DNA of 26,665 nt, taken from positions 275 through 26,939 of the forward strand of contig DDPO01000090.1 of the NCBI GenBank assembly GCA_002342225.1, written 5' to 3'. The notes under the pieces were generated by a model. That model saw only the letters and a program-made list of their open reading frames with translations, searched no databases and had not been told where the DNA came from. Numbering within the stretch: the stretch's first letter is position 1; each line of letters begins with the position of its first letter. Of the stretch, positions 15,223 to 21,761 are shown one piece after another. The stretch is from Bdellovibrionaceae bacterium UBA2466 (GTDB lineage: Bacteria > Bdellovibrionota > FAC87 > UBA2466). The position numbers and the translations under genes are program-made.

Positions 15223-15240
15223 AGTGGTAAAAAACCACTA
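15222..15240 (-). promoter_or_regulatory. Hairpin abutting the start codon of the small secreted-protein gene
   Basis: On the minus strand, TAGTGGT and ACCACTA pair perfectly (7 bp) around a loop of five T. The second arm runs into the A of the start ATG at 15222-15220. The T-run is in the loop, not after the stem, so this is not a standard terminator. It may control translation at the head of the importer operon. Confidence 0.4.
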
Positions 15241-15276
15241 AACCCTCTATCTGTCAATTTGAGCAGGGGGTAATCA

Positions 15277-16191
15277 TTACTTCTGAGGGGGATGCCAAGA
15301 CCAGATGGGACAATCCGAACTTCTTACCACTTGCCTTGCTATACTTCCCAGTATTGCAGCACTTGCAGGGCCTGTTTGAGTGACTAGCGCAATTACTTGG
15401 GCTTTATACTTTTTAGCTGCTTTTGTAATGGCTTTGGGGATAAATTCGGCTTTTTCGTCGATGATGATTTCGACATCAATCCCTTCGCTTGAAAGTTTCT
15501 TTTCCCATTTTTCAAGAGCTCGATATCTTCTGGCTTCGTCCTCTTTGAGATAGGTTTCGTAGATGTCACTGCGGTAAATCATGGAGTAGGTTTCAGGAAG
15601 AACGTAATCCATTTTGTGAAAAAGAATCAATTTAGCTTTCAGTCGCTTCAGATCGGGAATGAGTCTATCTAAACCCTTTTCTGAAGCTTCGCTCAGATCG
15701 GTCGGAAAGAGGATAGTCTTAATTTTTTTTGGTAAATGAGTTTTGGGGTTTACGATGAGAAGGGGGATGGTTGATTGAAGAATAAGAGCTTCGGCAAAGC
15801 TTCCTAAAAGCCATCTCTCCACTCCGGCTCGAGCGTGAGTGCCTACAGCAATGAGGTCGGCTTTCTTCTCTTTCGCATAGTCTAAAAAGGTTAAAACTGA
15901 CCGTCGTTGAGAGTATTCGGGACAATAGATCAACGAAGGTTCACCTAGGTTGGGTAATTTTGTCGCTTGGGTGATCTTTTCAAAAGCTTTTTGAGCCGCT
16001 GTTTTAAATTTCTCTCGTACGTCGGGGGTGTCGGTAGGTAGTCTAAGCTGCCCAGGGTTAAGAACCGATGCCGGCTCAATAGTATTGGGACTCTGACGCA
16101 TCCATTCTTTGAGATGTTGAGCCACTTTGAGTTGAGTTCTCTTGTCAGCGAAAGGGTCAATGGCCCAAATAGTTGTAGATTGACGCGTCAT
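15277..16191 (-). CDS. Universal stress protein with two UspA domains
   Basis: This 304-residue cytoplasmic protein is built of two UspA-like halves. The first (about 1-148) ends with the ATP-binding signature 'GTHARAGVERWLLGS' and 'IPLLIVNP'. The second (about 154-304) begins 'KTILFPTDLSEASEKGL' and ends with the degenerate 'GPASAAILGSIARQVV' and 'CPIWSW', so its nucleotide site may be weak. Tandem USPs are common in stress, low-oxygen or energy-limitation responses. AAGGAG precedes the ATG. A sigma-54-like promoter (16227-16242) lies about 25 bases upstream of the expected leader. It is divergent from a c-type cytochrome-like gene whose downstream neighbour is a sigma-54 activator, which suggests shared control. 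Confidence 0.88.
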   Translation of the reverse strand: MTRQSTTIWAIDPFADKRTQLKVAQHLKEWMRQSPNTIEPASVLNPGQLRLPTDTPDVREKFKTAAQKAFEKITQATKLPNLGEPSLIYCPEYSQRRSVLTFLDYAKEKKADLIAVGTHARAGVERWLLGSFAEALILQSTIPLLIVNPKTHLPKKIKTILFPTDLSEASEKGLDRLIPDLKRLKAKLILFHKMDYVLPETYSMIYRSDIYETYLKEDEARRYRALEKWEKKLSSEGIDVEIIIDEKAEFIPKAITKAAKKYKAQVIALVTQTGPASAAILGSIARQVVRSSDCPIWSWHPPQK

Positions 16192-16226
16192 AAATAGTTC
16201 TCCTTGCTAAAACTTCAAATACTTTT

Positions 16227-16242
16227 TGCAGTTTGAATGCCA
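16227..16242 (-). promoter_or_regulatory. Candidate sigma-54 promoter for the universal stress protein
   Basis: On the minus strand TGGCAT-N5-CTGCA carries the invariant GG and GC with exactly ten bases between them, as the sigma-54 -24/-12 element needs. The expected start of transcription is near 16216, 25 bases before the ATG at 16191. Confidence 0.45.
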
Positions 16243-16251
16243 TTATTCAAA
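16232..16251. repeat. 20-bp inverted repeat between divergent promoters
   Basis: TTTGAAT (16232-16238) and ATTCAAA (16245-16251) are perfect inverted arms around six bases. The repeat overlaps the minus-strand sigma-54-like element and lies just ahead of the plus-strand one, as an operator for both promoters might. The spacing does not fit an FNR/CRP box. Confidence 0.45.
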
Positions 16252-16256
16252 GTTAG

Positions 16257-16272
16257 TGGCACAATAATTGTA
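16257..16272 (+). promoter_or_regulatory. Candidate sigma-54 promoter for the cytochrome-like gene
   Basis: TGGCAC-N5-TTGTA matches the sigma-54 consensus TGGCAC-N5-TTGCA except for GT in place of GC at -12. GG and GT are ten bases apart. The expected transcription start near 16283 leaves a leader of about 28 bases before the ATG at 16311. Confidence 0.4.
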
Positions 16273-16310
16273 GTTTTTTTTTGATTAAAAACAACCTTAG
16301 AAGAGGAACT

Positions 16311-17447
16311 ATGAAAACCCTAATTCCAACGGCTTTGATGAGTTTCATCCTTGCAACTTCTGTGGGAATCGCAAAAGAACGTCCCGAAGTCACTAGCAAT
16401 ATGCGAGAAGTTTTCAATTCTTTGATGAATCTCCAAACCTATGCTGTTTCTACCGATAGGTTTCGAGATTCTAAGAATAAGGATGTGATCAGTAAGGACC
16501 TCAAAACCCTTGAAAGAGTCAACCACTCCTTTCCCAAAAAGATGATGGACGAAGAACCCGGTATTGCGGCTATCGCTAAGCTTTATCAAGATTATATTCA
16601 CGACACACAAACGCAGTTCAAAAAAGGTAACTATGAATACGCTAGAAACAGAGTGAGAAGTGCTACGGCCTTTTGTTTGAACTGCCACACGAGGGTTACC
16701 ACTGAAAAAGTGTTTGCAGATTTTCAAAACCGCATCGAAAAAGGGGATTTTTCGCTTTATGAAAAAGCTGAAATTGCAGCAGCGACACGTCAGTTTGATA
16801 AAGCTTTAAAAGACTACCGCGAGTTGCTGTCCACTATTCCTAAAAACGAGTGGGGTATTATCGAATACAGCCGAGCTTTAAGACATGCCGTAAGTATCGC
16901 AGTTAGAGTCAAACGCGATCCAAAATTAACCCTAGAAATTCTCGACCAAGTCGCCAAACAGAAAGAGCTCCCCGAGTTTATTCAAGATTATGTAGCGCAG
17001 TGGAAAAAAGAGACCGTCGCTTGGAAAGACGAAAAAGTTGAAGAGGATTTAAAAGGGGCCAAAGCTGTTGCAAAAGCAAAGTCGATTATTGAAAAGGCGC
17101 TTGCAAGCCAAGCTTTTCCGGCTGATGAGAATATTGATATCTCTCTGCTTAGAGCAACCAATTATCTTCATGAAGCTTTAGATGAAAAGCCAAATTCTGA
17201 AGAAAGAGCTGAAGCTTTGTATCTCTTGGGAATGGCTTATCAAGTGTTGCAAGACCCCATGCTTTGGGATCTTGATACCATTTACTATGAAAGCTGCATT
17301 CGAGAAAAACCCCACTCCGATTTATCTAAAAAGTGCTATCGTCGCTATTCCGATCGCATCTATTTCGGATACACCGGCAGTGGAGGAACTTTCATTCCCG
17401 AGCCCGAGCTTAAGAAGCTAGTTGAACTTAGAAAATTGGCCAATTAG
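16311..17447 (+). CDS. Secreted c-type cytochrome-like protein with one CxxCH haem motif
   Basis: This 378-residue product has a Sec signal (hydrophobic 5-19, cleavage near 'GIA-KE', about 21) and a single haem-attachment motif CLNCH at 122-126. The helical N-terminal part before it (about 25-120), with the motif near its end, resembles the layout of cytochrome c'-type four-helix bundles. The remaining 250 residues are helical and TPR-like ('AEALYLLGMAYQVLQD' near 305-320), a part more likely to bind partners than electrons. I recognise no named family. The frame runs upstream to a TTG at 16281, but the ATG at 16311 has AGAGGA just before it and starts the signal peptide. Periplasmic electron transfer or haem-based sensing is an inference. 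A response-regulator gene follows after 88 bases. Confidence 0.7.
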   Translation: MKTLIPTALMSFILATSVGIAKERPEVTSNMREVFNSLMNLQTYAVSTDRFRDSKNKDVISKDLKTLERVNHSFPKKMMDEEPGIAAIAKLYQDYIHDTQTQFKKGNYEYARNRVRSATAFCLNCHTRVTTEKVFADFQNRIEKGDFSLYEKAEIAAATRQFDKALKDYRELLSTIPKNEWGIIEYSRALRHAVSIAVRVKRDPKLTLEILDQVAKQKELPEFIQDYVAQWKKETVAWKDEKVEEDLKGAKAVAKAKSIIEKALASQAFPADENIDISLLRATNYLHEALDEKPNSEERAEALYLLGMAYQVLQDPMLWDLDTIYYESCIREKPHSDLSKKCYRRYSDRIYFGYTGSGGTFIPEPELKKLVELRKLAN

Positions 17448-17473
17448 CTGGCATTGAATCTGCTGTATTTCTT

Positions 17474-17505
17474 TTTTAAATCTGGGGCTGAGCCCAAATT
17501 TAAAA
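17474..17505 (+). other. Intergenic hairpin between the cytochrome-like gene and the NtrC-type regulator
   Basis: GGGC (17485-17488) and GCCC (17492-17495) form the top of a longer imperfect stem whose A/T-rich lower part is TTTTAAAT against ATTTAAAA. A-rich rather than T-rich sequence follows, so it is not a clear terminator. It may be a processing or attenuation structure. Confidence 0.3.
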
Positions 17506-17512
17506 ATCAGGA

Positions 17513-17523
17513 GACAATTTGTC
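17513..17523. repeat. Short palindrome upstream of the regulator gene
   Basis: GACAATTTGTC is an 11-base dyad 12 bases before the regulator's ATG. A related form, GACAAAATGTC, occurs at 19946-19956 in another gap. It could be an autoregulatory site, but this is weak evidence. Confidence 0.25.
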
Positions 17524-17535
17524 CCTTTTCGAGTT

Positions 17536-19035
17536 ATGAGTTTTTGTGAGATGGGACAGAATGGTAGAAAACAGATGGGTTCAACTTCGCTCAAAGGTCG
17601 AGTGGTTATTCTCGATGACGATCGAGAGATGGTGTCGTTGCTGGAAGATTTCTTAACCAGCGAGGGTTATCTCATAAGTCCGTTTTCTAATGCCTTAGAT
17701 GCTTTGACCGCATTGAGGCCCAGTGGTGCTTTAGCCCATGACAAAAATGAGGGTGATATTGATCTTATCATCACCGATCTAAAAATGGCCCAAATGGACG
17801 GTATGCAGTTCCTCCAAGTGATCAAATCGGAGCGGCCTGAAATACCAGTTGTCCTTATCACTGCTTTTGGGAGTATCGATACTGCGATTGAGGCCATGAA
17901 GAAGGGGGCCTATCACTATCTTGTGAAGCCCTTCAAATTAACCGAAATGGCCGTCATTGTTCAGCGAGCGGTCGAGCGTAGGGCTCTTACCCGTGAGAAC
18001 TTTAATTTAAAAGAACAACTGAAAAAAGAGAGAGGTATTGAGGGGATTGTCGGCAATAGTAAGCCGATGCAGACTGTTTTTGATCTCATTAAGAGAGTTT
18101 CAAACTCACAAGCCAATGTCCTTATTACGGGTGAGAGTGGAACTGGGAAAGAGATGGTCGCTCGAGCGATTCATTCTTTGAGCGAGCGAAGGGAGAAGCC
18201 TTTTATCGCTATTAATTGCTCGGCTATTCCTGAGAATCTGCTTGAAAGTGAACTTTTTGGCCATGCCAAGGGTTCGTTCACTGGAGCCACACAGAGAAAG
18301 CGGGGATTAATTGAAGAGGCCAATGGGGGAACTCTTTTCCTCGACGAAATCGGAGACATGATTCCGGCTCTTCAGGCCAAACTTTTAAGAGTTCTACAGG
18401 AGAGAAAGATTAAGCCCGTGGGAGATAATCAGTTTTACGATATTGATGTTCGCGTGATCTGTGCAACTCATAAGGATCTCAAAGCTGGTATACGAGAGGG
18501 GACATTTCGAGAAGATCTTTACTACCGATTGAGTGTTATTCCCATCGCACTTCCTGCGCTTCGGGAGAGAACAGAAGATATCCCTCTACTTGCAGCCCAT
18601 TTTCTTAAAAAAGCAGTGGCTCGTCATTTTTCGGGGCCCCAAGTAAGAAACTTGAGTTTCACCAAGGAAGCGGTTTTTAAGCTTTGTAGCATGAAGTGGG
18701 CTGGTAACGTCCGCGAACTTGAAAATGTGGTAGAAAGAGCCGTTGTTCTAACCCGAGGCCAGGAGATCATCGCTGAGGATATTGATAACCATGATTCAAG
18801 TGACCCTCAAACGGCTCTAAGTTACATGGTTCAAGACTCCCCGACGATTGCACAGCTTGAGCAACGCTACATCCAAATGATCCTTGAGAAGACAGCAGGC
18901 CGAAAAGATAAAGCCGCACAAATCTTAGGTATCAACCGCAGAACACTTTACCGTAAAGAGCGAGAATATGGTTGGGTGAAAGAGGGAGAGGATAGCGAGT
19001 TAGATGCTACTGGTAACCAAGAAGAGTTGAGTTAA
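17536..19035 (+). CDS. Sigma-54-dependent response regulator, NtrC family
   Basis: This 499-residue regulator switches on sigma-54 promoters after phosphorylation. Receiver domain (about 20-140): acidic 'DDDR' at 27-30, phospho-acceptor Asp81 ('ITDLKM'), Thr109 and switch Lys131 ('VKPF'). AAA+ domain (about 168-400): Walker A 'GESGTGKE' (199-206), the sigma-54 contact loop as 'GSFTGA' (246-251, Ser where Ala is usual, a known variant), Walker B 'GGTLFLDE' (264-271) and 'WAGNVRELEN'. C-terminus: a Fis-type helix-turn-helix (about 440-475, 'AQILGINRRTLYRK'). Three in-frame ATGs (17536, 17551, 17572) are possible starts; the domain begins after all of them, and none has a strong Shine-Dalgarno. 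No histidine kinase is adjacent. Its neighbours with sigma-54-like promoters (16227-16272) are natural target candidates. Confidence 0.94.
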   Translation: MSFCEMGQNGRKQMGSTSLKGRVVILDDDREMVSLLEDFLTSEGYLISPFSNALDALTALRPSGALAHDKNEGDIDLIITDLKMAQMDGMQFLQVIKSERPEIPVVLITAFGSIDTAIEAMKKGAYHYLVKPFKLTEMAVIVQRAVERRALTRENFNLKEQLKKERGIEGIVGNSKPMQTVFDLIKRVSNSQANVLITGESGTGKEMVARAIHSLSERREKPFIAINCSAIPENLLESELFGHAKGSFTGATQRKRGLIEEANGGTLFLDEIGDMIPALQAKLLRVLQERKIKPVGDNQFYDIDVRVICATHKDLKAGIREGTFREDLYYRLSVIPIALPALRERTEDIPLLAAHFLKKAVARHFSGPQVRNLSFTKEAVFKLCSMKWAGNVRELENVVERAVVLTRGQEIIAEDIDNHDSSDPQTALSYMVQDSPTIAQLEQRYIQMILEKTAGRKDKAAQILGINRRTLYRKEREYGWVKEGEDSELDATGNQEELS

Positions 19036-19073
19036 AAAAAAGCCCGCAATGACTTAAGATTCACTGCGGGCTT
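19034..19073 (-). terminator. Rho-independent terminator of the 19087-19812 gene
   Basis: AAGCCCGCA (19040-19048) pairs with TGCGGGCTT (19065-19073), a perfect 9-bp GC-rich stem. On the minus strand it is followed by a run of T, opposite the A-run at 19034-19041. It sits 13 bases after the minus-strand stop; read from the plus strand it lacks a good T-tract but may still slow transcription from the regulator gene. Confidence 0.85.
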
Positions 19074-19086
19074 AAGCGTTCAGACC

Positions 19087-19812
19087 TTAGGGAAGGTCAA
19101 CAACTTTATTAATCGCTTGTCCATTCATTGATCGGACATGGAGTAAGTAAACTCCCGTAAGATCGTTTTTAAGTTCTACTGTTTTTACGAAACGAACTTT
19201 TTGAGATTCACATCCTCGTTCTGCAATGTGCTTCACGATGGGTTGAACTACGATGACATCTGAGGTGTAGTTAACTTTGATGTCTTCGAAAATGGTGCAA
19301 CGATCACTAAAGGCCCCTTTGACGACAAGAGTGTGGATTCCCGTGTCAGGTTCGGTCGTGATGTAAGCATCACTGGCTGGAGCATAAAGAAACTCATCAG
19401 CTTCCGATTTTGTAGCTCTGTCGATCTTAATTTTTCCAAGTGCGTTTCCTTTAGCAGCATCTTTCAAAGAATAGTCGCCAGCATGAATGAGCCCCAAATC
19501 AATTGTTTGATTAAAGGGAACTAGCATTTGTAAACAGATCCCGTTGTAATGATAAGCTTGCTGCTGAATGATGATAGTTCGCGTTTTGGGATCAATCTTG
19601 GTAGCGTACGGACCGACTTTATAACAAGTGTTGGGGAAGAAGCCTTCGACAGTCACTTGAGTGCGATCGTTGTCGTCAAACCCTTCCGGAATAAAAGCTT
19701 TCTGAATGGCAACAGTGACAGTGTTAGGTGTTGTTCCTGAAGAAATATCATCAGCCTTTATTTGAAATGCCCCTACGAGACCAATGACTACTAAGAGATA
19801 AGAGAGTTTCAT
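19087..19812 (-). CDS. Secreted protein with two copies of a cysteine-paired beta domain, function unknown
   Basis: This 241-residue product has a Sec signal (hydrophobic 5-16, cleavage near 'IKA-DD', 20). The mature chain is an internal duplication. Repeat 1 (about 53-115) runs from 'VTVEGFFPNTCYKV' to 'GICLQMLVPF' and 'LGLIHAGDYSL'; repeat 2 (about 162-225) runs from 'LVVKGAFSDRCTIF' to 'RGCESQKVRF' and 'LKNDLTGVYLLHV'. Each has one cysteine pair 29-30 residues apart (Cys63/Cys93, Cys172/Cys201), probably a disulphide in the periplasm. I recognise no named family; a binding or structural role is more likely than catalysis. An upstream in-frame start exists at 19881, but the ATG at 19812 has AAAGGA before it and begins the signal peptide. 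A strong terminator follows. Confidence 0.75.
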   Translation of the reverse strand: MKLSYLLVVIGLVGAFQIKADDISSGTTPNTVTVAIQKAFIPEGFDDNDRTQVTVEGFFPNTCYKVGPYATKIDPKTRTIIIQQQAYHYNGICLQMLVPFNQTIDLGLIHAGDYSLKDAAKGNALGKIKIDRATKSEADEFLYAPASDAYITTEPDTGIHTLVVKGAFSDRCTIFEDIKVNYTSDVIVVQPIVKHIAERGCESQKVRFVKTVELKNDLTGVYLLHVRSMNGQAINKVVDLP

Positions 19813-19842
19813 ACGCGTCGTCCTTTCCGTCTGTTTTGAATT

Positions 19843-19870
19843 CTTATAACCCGATTGGTAATAGTGCAAA
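19843..19870 (-). promoter_or_regulatory. Candidate sigma-70-type promoter for the duplicated-domain protein
   Basis: On the minus strand TTTGCA (19870-19865) and TATAAG (19848-19843) are 16 bases apart, about 30 bases before the chosen ATG at 19812. If real, it lies inside the longer alternative frame starting at 19881 and so supports the shorter start. Confidence 0.4.
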
Positions 19871-19960
19871 CAGTATTCCAAGTAAACTTTTTCTCAAGAT
19901 GAGAGCGAGTTTGGCGATTGACACTAAGCGCACACATGTTTCTGAGACAAAATGTCCGTA

Positions 19961-20809
19961 CTAAGTCGGCCAATTTGGGACGGAAATGAACTGAAAATCT
20001 TTAAAAGCAAGCAAGGAGGCATGGAGAGCGATTCTTCGATGAGAAAAACGCCCTACTTTTCCGCCGTAGGTCGTGTCCCCCTCAATTGGGGCTTTAAGAA
20101 AACTCAACTGGCTTCTTATCTGATGAGTTCGCCCTGTTAAGAGGTGTATTTCCGATTCGAAAAGTCCATGGATAGCTTCAGTTTTTAAGATCTCTAGCTG
20201 GCATTCGAGGCGGTTTTCACCCGGAGTTGAGTGCAGTACTTTGGGAGCCCAGAGGCTTTTTTCCATAAAGTGAGTATGAAGTCCAAGGGGAGGGGCGCTC
20301 GGGGTTAGGGCCCGATAATGTTTTGTAACCCGTTTCTTTCTTAAAAAACGATTAAACTCACTTTGAAAATTTTGTGTTTTCGCAAGAAGAAGAAGACCGC
20401 TCACTGGTACATCTAATCGCTGAGTCACGTAGAGCGGGATGCCAAGCGTTTGGGTTAGTTGGTAGGAAACATTCTCTACGGAGTTGTCGAGTGTCGGGGG
20501 TACGGGGATGCCTGCAGGTTTGTTAATGACCACAAAAGCATCGTTTTCAAAAATAATCCTAGATTTCCAATCGACCGATTCAACATCGTAGCGTTTTGGA
20601 AAACTGTGAACTCGAATGTAGTCGTTTTCTTTAATCTCGGTTTCCGAAAACACTCTCTCTTTATTTACAAAAATGGAGCCCAAACGGAGAAGGCTCTTAA
20701 GATGATCTTCATCCAATGACATCTGAGATTTTAAAAAATCGGACAAAATCCCAGGTTTGGGGCTTAAAAAGTGGTGGGTTGATTTAGGGTGATTGGCCAT
20801 TTCGTCCAT
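19961..20809 (-). CDS. RluA-family pseudouridine synthase
   Basis: This enzyme converts uridine to pseudouridine in rRNA or tRNA. The product (282 residues from ATG 20809) has an S4-like N-terminal part ('LLRLGSIFVNKERVFSETEIKENDYIRVH') and the RluA catalytic core. In the core, 'VVINKPAGIPVPP' is followed by 'QRLDVPVSGLLLLAKT', which holds the catalytic Asp of the family's RLD motif, then 'TKHYRAL', 'TGRTHQIRSQL' and 'HASLL' near the end. The usual 'RLDxxTSG' reads RLDVPVSG, with Val for Thr. The frame stays open to a TTG at 20845 that would overlap the glycosyltransferase gene by 20 bases; ATGs at 20809 and 20800 are better starts, the latter with AAGGG 11 bases ahead. The target nucleotide cannot be told from sequence. 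Confidence 0.88.
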   Translation of the reverse strand: MDEMANHPKSTHHFLSPKPGILSDFLKSQMSLDEDHLKSLLRLGSIFVNKERVFSETEIKENDYIRVHSFPKRYDVESVDWKSRIIFENDAFVVINKPAGIPVPPTLDNSVENVSYQLTQTLGIPLYVTQRLDVPVSGLLLLAKTQNFQSEFNRFLRKKRVTKHYRALTPSAPPLGLHTHFMEKSLWAPKVLHSTPGENRLECQLEILKTEAIHGLFESEIHLLTGRTHQIRSQLSFLKAPIEGDTTYGGKVGRFSHRRIALHASLLAFKDFQFISVPNWPT

Positions 20810-20825
20810 GGCCCTTTTGATACAC

Positions 20826-21761
20826 TTAGTTTGAAGAAAGTCCAACCGTTTCTCGGATGATATATTGGGGCCGTCCTTTGGTTTGGATGAAGAGCTTACC
20901 TAAGTAGATTCCCATCACCCCAAGGATGAGAAGTTGTACTCCCCCTATCAATAAGACACTGGCGATCACGGAGGCCCACCCTGAGACCGTTTCATTTGTA
21001 AAAAACTTTACATAGAGCGCATAGAGCAAGTAACAAATGGAAAGGCATGAAAACATGGTACCGAGATAGAGGCTTAAGTAAAGGGGACGAACACTAAAAC
21101 TAGTGATTCCTGCCAAGGAGAGTTTTATCATTCTCGATAACGTGTACTTACTTTCGCCATGTTGTCTTTGAGCTTGTTCATAACTGATAACTTTTGTCCT
21201 AAACCCCAGCCAGGGGATGATACCTCTCCAGAAAAGATCATTTTCAGTGATAGCTTTACAGGCTGAAATGACCTTTTTGTCTAACAGCCTGAAATCGGCC
21301 GTGCCCGACTCAATGGGAATATCAGAAATATAACGAAGTGCTCGATAAAAAATCTTTGAGGATAACCGTTTAAAAAGCGAAAGTTTGATAGAAACCTTTC
21401 GTTGGGTGATGACGACATCAGCGCCTTCGCGCCAAAATTGAATCATCTGAAGTAAATACTCGGGCGGGTGCTCAAGATCACAATCCATAGAAATGGCGCA
21501 GTTACCGCTTGCAGTATCCAATCCCGCTTTTAGAGCACTTTGGTGGCCAAAGTTTCTTGAAAAAGAGATCCCTTTGGCTCGGTTGTCTGCACTCGCAAGG
21601 CTTTCGATCACTTTAAATGAACTATCGGTACTTCCGTCATCTACAAAAATAACTTCAAATGATTCTCTTTGGAGAATCGTTGAAATTCGGCCAAAGATCA
21701 GGGGAATATTCGTTTCTTCATTGAGCGCTGGAATGATGATCGAGATCTCAGGGCGTGCCAT
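20826..21761 (-). CDS. Family 2 glycosyltransferase, GtrB/polyprenyl-phosphate type
   Basis: This 311-residue enzyme probably moves a sugar from a nucleotide carrier to undecaprenyl phosphate at the inner membrane. The GT-A domain (about 5-220) shows 'ISIIIPALNEETNI', 'VIFVDDGSTDSSF', 'FSRNFGHQSALKAGLD', 'SMDCDLEHPPE' (metal-binding acids) and 'ADFRLLDKK'. Two membrane segments follow (about 230-252 and 265-288), then the short tail 'QTKGRPQYIIRE', all typical of GtrB/DPM1-like enzymes. The gene overlaps the large membrane-protein gene upstream by 14 bases and is close to rluA-like downstream. Together with that membrane protein it may decorate a surface glycan or lipid; the sugar is unknown. 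Confidence 0.88.
   Translation of the reverse strand: MARPEISIIIPALNEETNIPLIFGRISTILQRESFEVIFVDDGSTDSSFKVIESLASADNRAKGISFSRNFGHQSALKAGLDTASGNCAISMDCDLEHPPEYLLQMIQFWREGADVVITQRKVSIKLSLFKRLSSKIFYRALRYISDIPIESGTADFRLLDKKVISACKAITENDLFWRGIIPWLGFRTKVISYEQAQRQHGESKYTLSRMIKLSLAGITSFSVRPLYLSLYLGTMFSCLSICYLLYALYVKFFTNETVSGWASVIASVLLIGGVQLLILGVMGIYLGKLFIQTKGRPQYIIRETVGLSSN

Noticed and set aside
15252..15257. TTGACA on the minus strand as a promoter for the importer operon
   Set aside because: At 17 bases the only -10 candidate is the T-run of the hairpin loop, and transcription would start at or after the start codon.
16232..16251. FNR/CRP-type box
   Set aside because: TTGA and TCAA are ten bases apart, not the six an FNR box needs; kept only as an unassigned dyad.
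19917..19960. TTGACA on the + strand as a -35 box
   Set aside because: No + strand gene follows and no -10 is seen at the right distance.
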